The notes under the pieces are model-generated. The model was not told the origin of the DNA, did no database searches, and was given only the letters and a program-made list of their open reading frames with translations. A stretch of DNA of 34,066 nucleotides, from the NCBI GenBank assembly GCA_964400685.1, contig CAYNVT010000037.1:1-34066 (forward strand), written 5' to 3'. This document shows, in pieces, positions 33,756 to 34,066 of the stretch. This DNA comes from DATCTV01 sp964400685. GTDB lineage: Bacteria > Desulfobacterota > Desulfomonilia > UBA1062. The translations under genes were made by a program, and so were the position numbers. Every line of letters begins with the position of its first letter. The stretch's first letter is position 1.

Positions 33756-34066
33756 ATGAAGAAACTGGAGCTCCTTTCTCCCGCCAGAAATTTTGAAGCG
33801 GGGAAGGCTGCAATAGATAATGGCGCAGATGCGGTATATATAGGTGGACCCGCTTTCGGAGCGCGCTCATCAGCATCCAACGATCTCAGGGACATCGAGA
33901 GGCTGGCTGAATATGCACACAGATATTGGGCGAGAGTCTATCTCACGCTCAATACGATACTCTTTGACAATGAGCTTGAAGATGCGGCAAAACTTGCCCG
34001 TGACGCATACAGCGCGGGAGTAGATGCCCTGATAATTGCCGATATGGCATACCTGGAAATAGACCT
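33756..34066 (+). CDS. rlhA: U32-family protein, RlhA-like, 3' end cut by window edge
   Basis: Only the first 103 residues are in the window. They match the N-terminus of U32 peptidase-family proteins, most closely E. coli RlhA (YdcP), needed for hydroxylation of 23S rRNA C2501. Shared blocks are LELLSPARN (4-12), GADAVYIGGPAFGARSSASN (about 24-43) and YLTLNTILFDNELEDA (about 63-78). The ATG at 33756 follows the acyltransferase stop by one base, with AAAGGA upstream. The remainder, including the second domain that separates RlhA from tRNA-modifying TrhP relatives, is outside, so the subfamily is provisional. Confidence 0.8.
   Translation, partial: MKKLELLSPARNFEAGKAAIDNGADAVYIGGPAFGARSSASNDLRDIERLAEYAHRYWARVYLTLNTILFDNELEDAAKLARDAYSAGVDALIIADMAYLEID

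Overview
The window reads as a chromosomal segment of an anaerobic, Gram-negative (diderm) bacterium. It carries [FeFe]-hydrogenase maturases and a long lysS-lolC-lolD-bamA-skp-lpxD-lpxA-(Gfo/Idh)-lpxB-msbA-lpxK envelope operon. That combination resembles Desulfobacterota (former Deltaproteobacteria, syntroph or sulfate-reducer relatives). The lineage is inferred from gene content and order; no rRNA is present to prove it. I see no tRNA, rRNA, CRISPR array, insertion sequence or phage gene. Coding density is very high, and no gene-free stretch exceeds 300 bases. The longest gaps are 7029-7208 and 19129-19309 (about 180 bases each), and both hold promoter-like sequence.

Region 1 (1-4998, + strand): the 3' part of an aspartate ammonia-lyase gene is followed by hydF, hydG and hydE. 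These three maturases build the [2Fe] subcluster of the [FeFe]-hydrogenase H-cluster. A good intrinsic terminator (5023-5054) closes the unit. No hydrogenase structural gene is in view.

Region 2 (5085-8009, - strand): a lipoprotein related to the C45/acyl-CoA:6-aminopenicillanate acyltransferase Ntn-hydrolases has its own promoter. Upstream of it is a free-standing catalytic domain of the 2-oxoacid dehydrogenase E2 type.

Region 3 (8076-19128, - strand, transcribed right to left): a tightly packed run of genes, many overlapping by 4 to 34 bases. In transcription order it encodes a GYF_2/zinc-ribbon/RDD membrane protein, a double zinc-finger membrane protein, a six-helix unknown membrane protein, a small B-box-like membrane protein, a multi-helix DUF4129-like protein, a DUF4350 protein, a MoxR AAA+ ATPase, a DUF58 protein, a SpoIIM-family protein, an RDD protein and a membrane-embedded M28 peptidase. 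The MoxR-DUF58-DUF4350-DUF4129-SpoIIM-RDD core is a recurrent bacterial cluster whose function I do not know. Its zinc-finger/GYF satellites and the peptidase make it the best candidate here for an undescribed system.

Region 4 (19310 to the right edge, + strand): a strong sigma70-type promoter (TTGACA-17-TATAAC) starts an envelope-biogenesis operon: lysS; lolC/E and lolD (lipoprotein release); bamA and a Skp/OmpH chaperone (outer-membrane protein assembly); lpxD, lpxA, lpxB, lpxK and an LpxL/HtrB-like acyltransferase (lipid A); msbA (lipid A flipping); gmhB (heptose precursor); and the start of an rlhA-like U32 gene. A Gfo/Idh/MocA oxidoreductase sits between lpxA and lpxB. Non-ATG starts are frequent: TTG for hydE, lysS, bamA, gmhB and two zinc-cluster genes, and apparently CTG for lolC.
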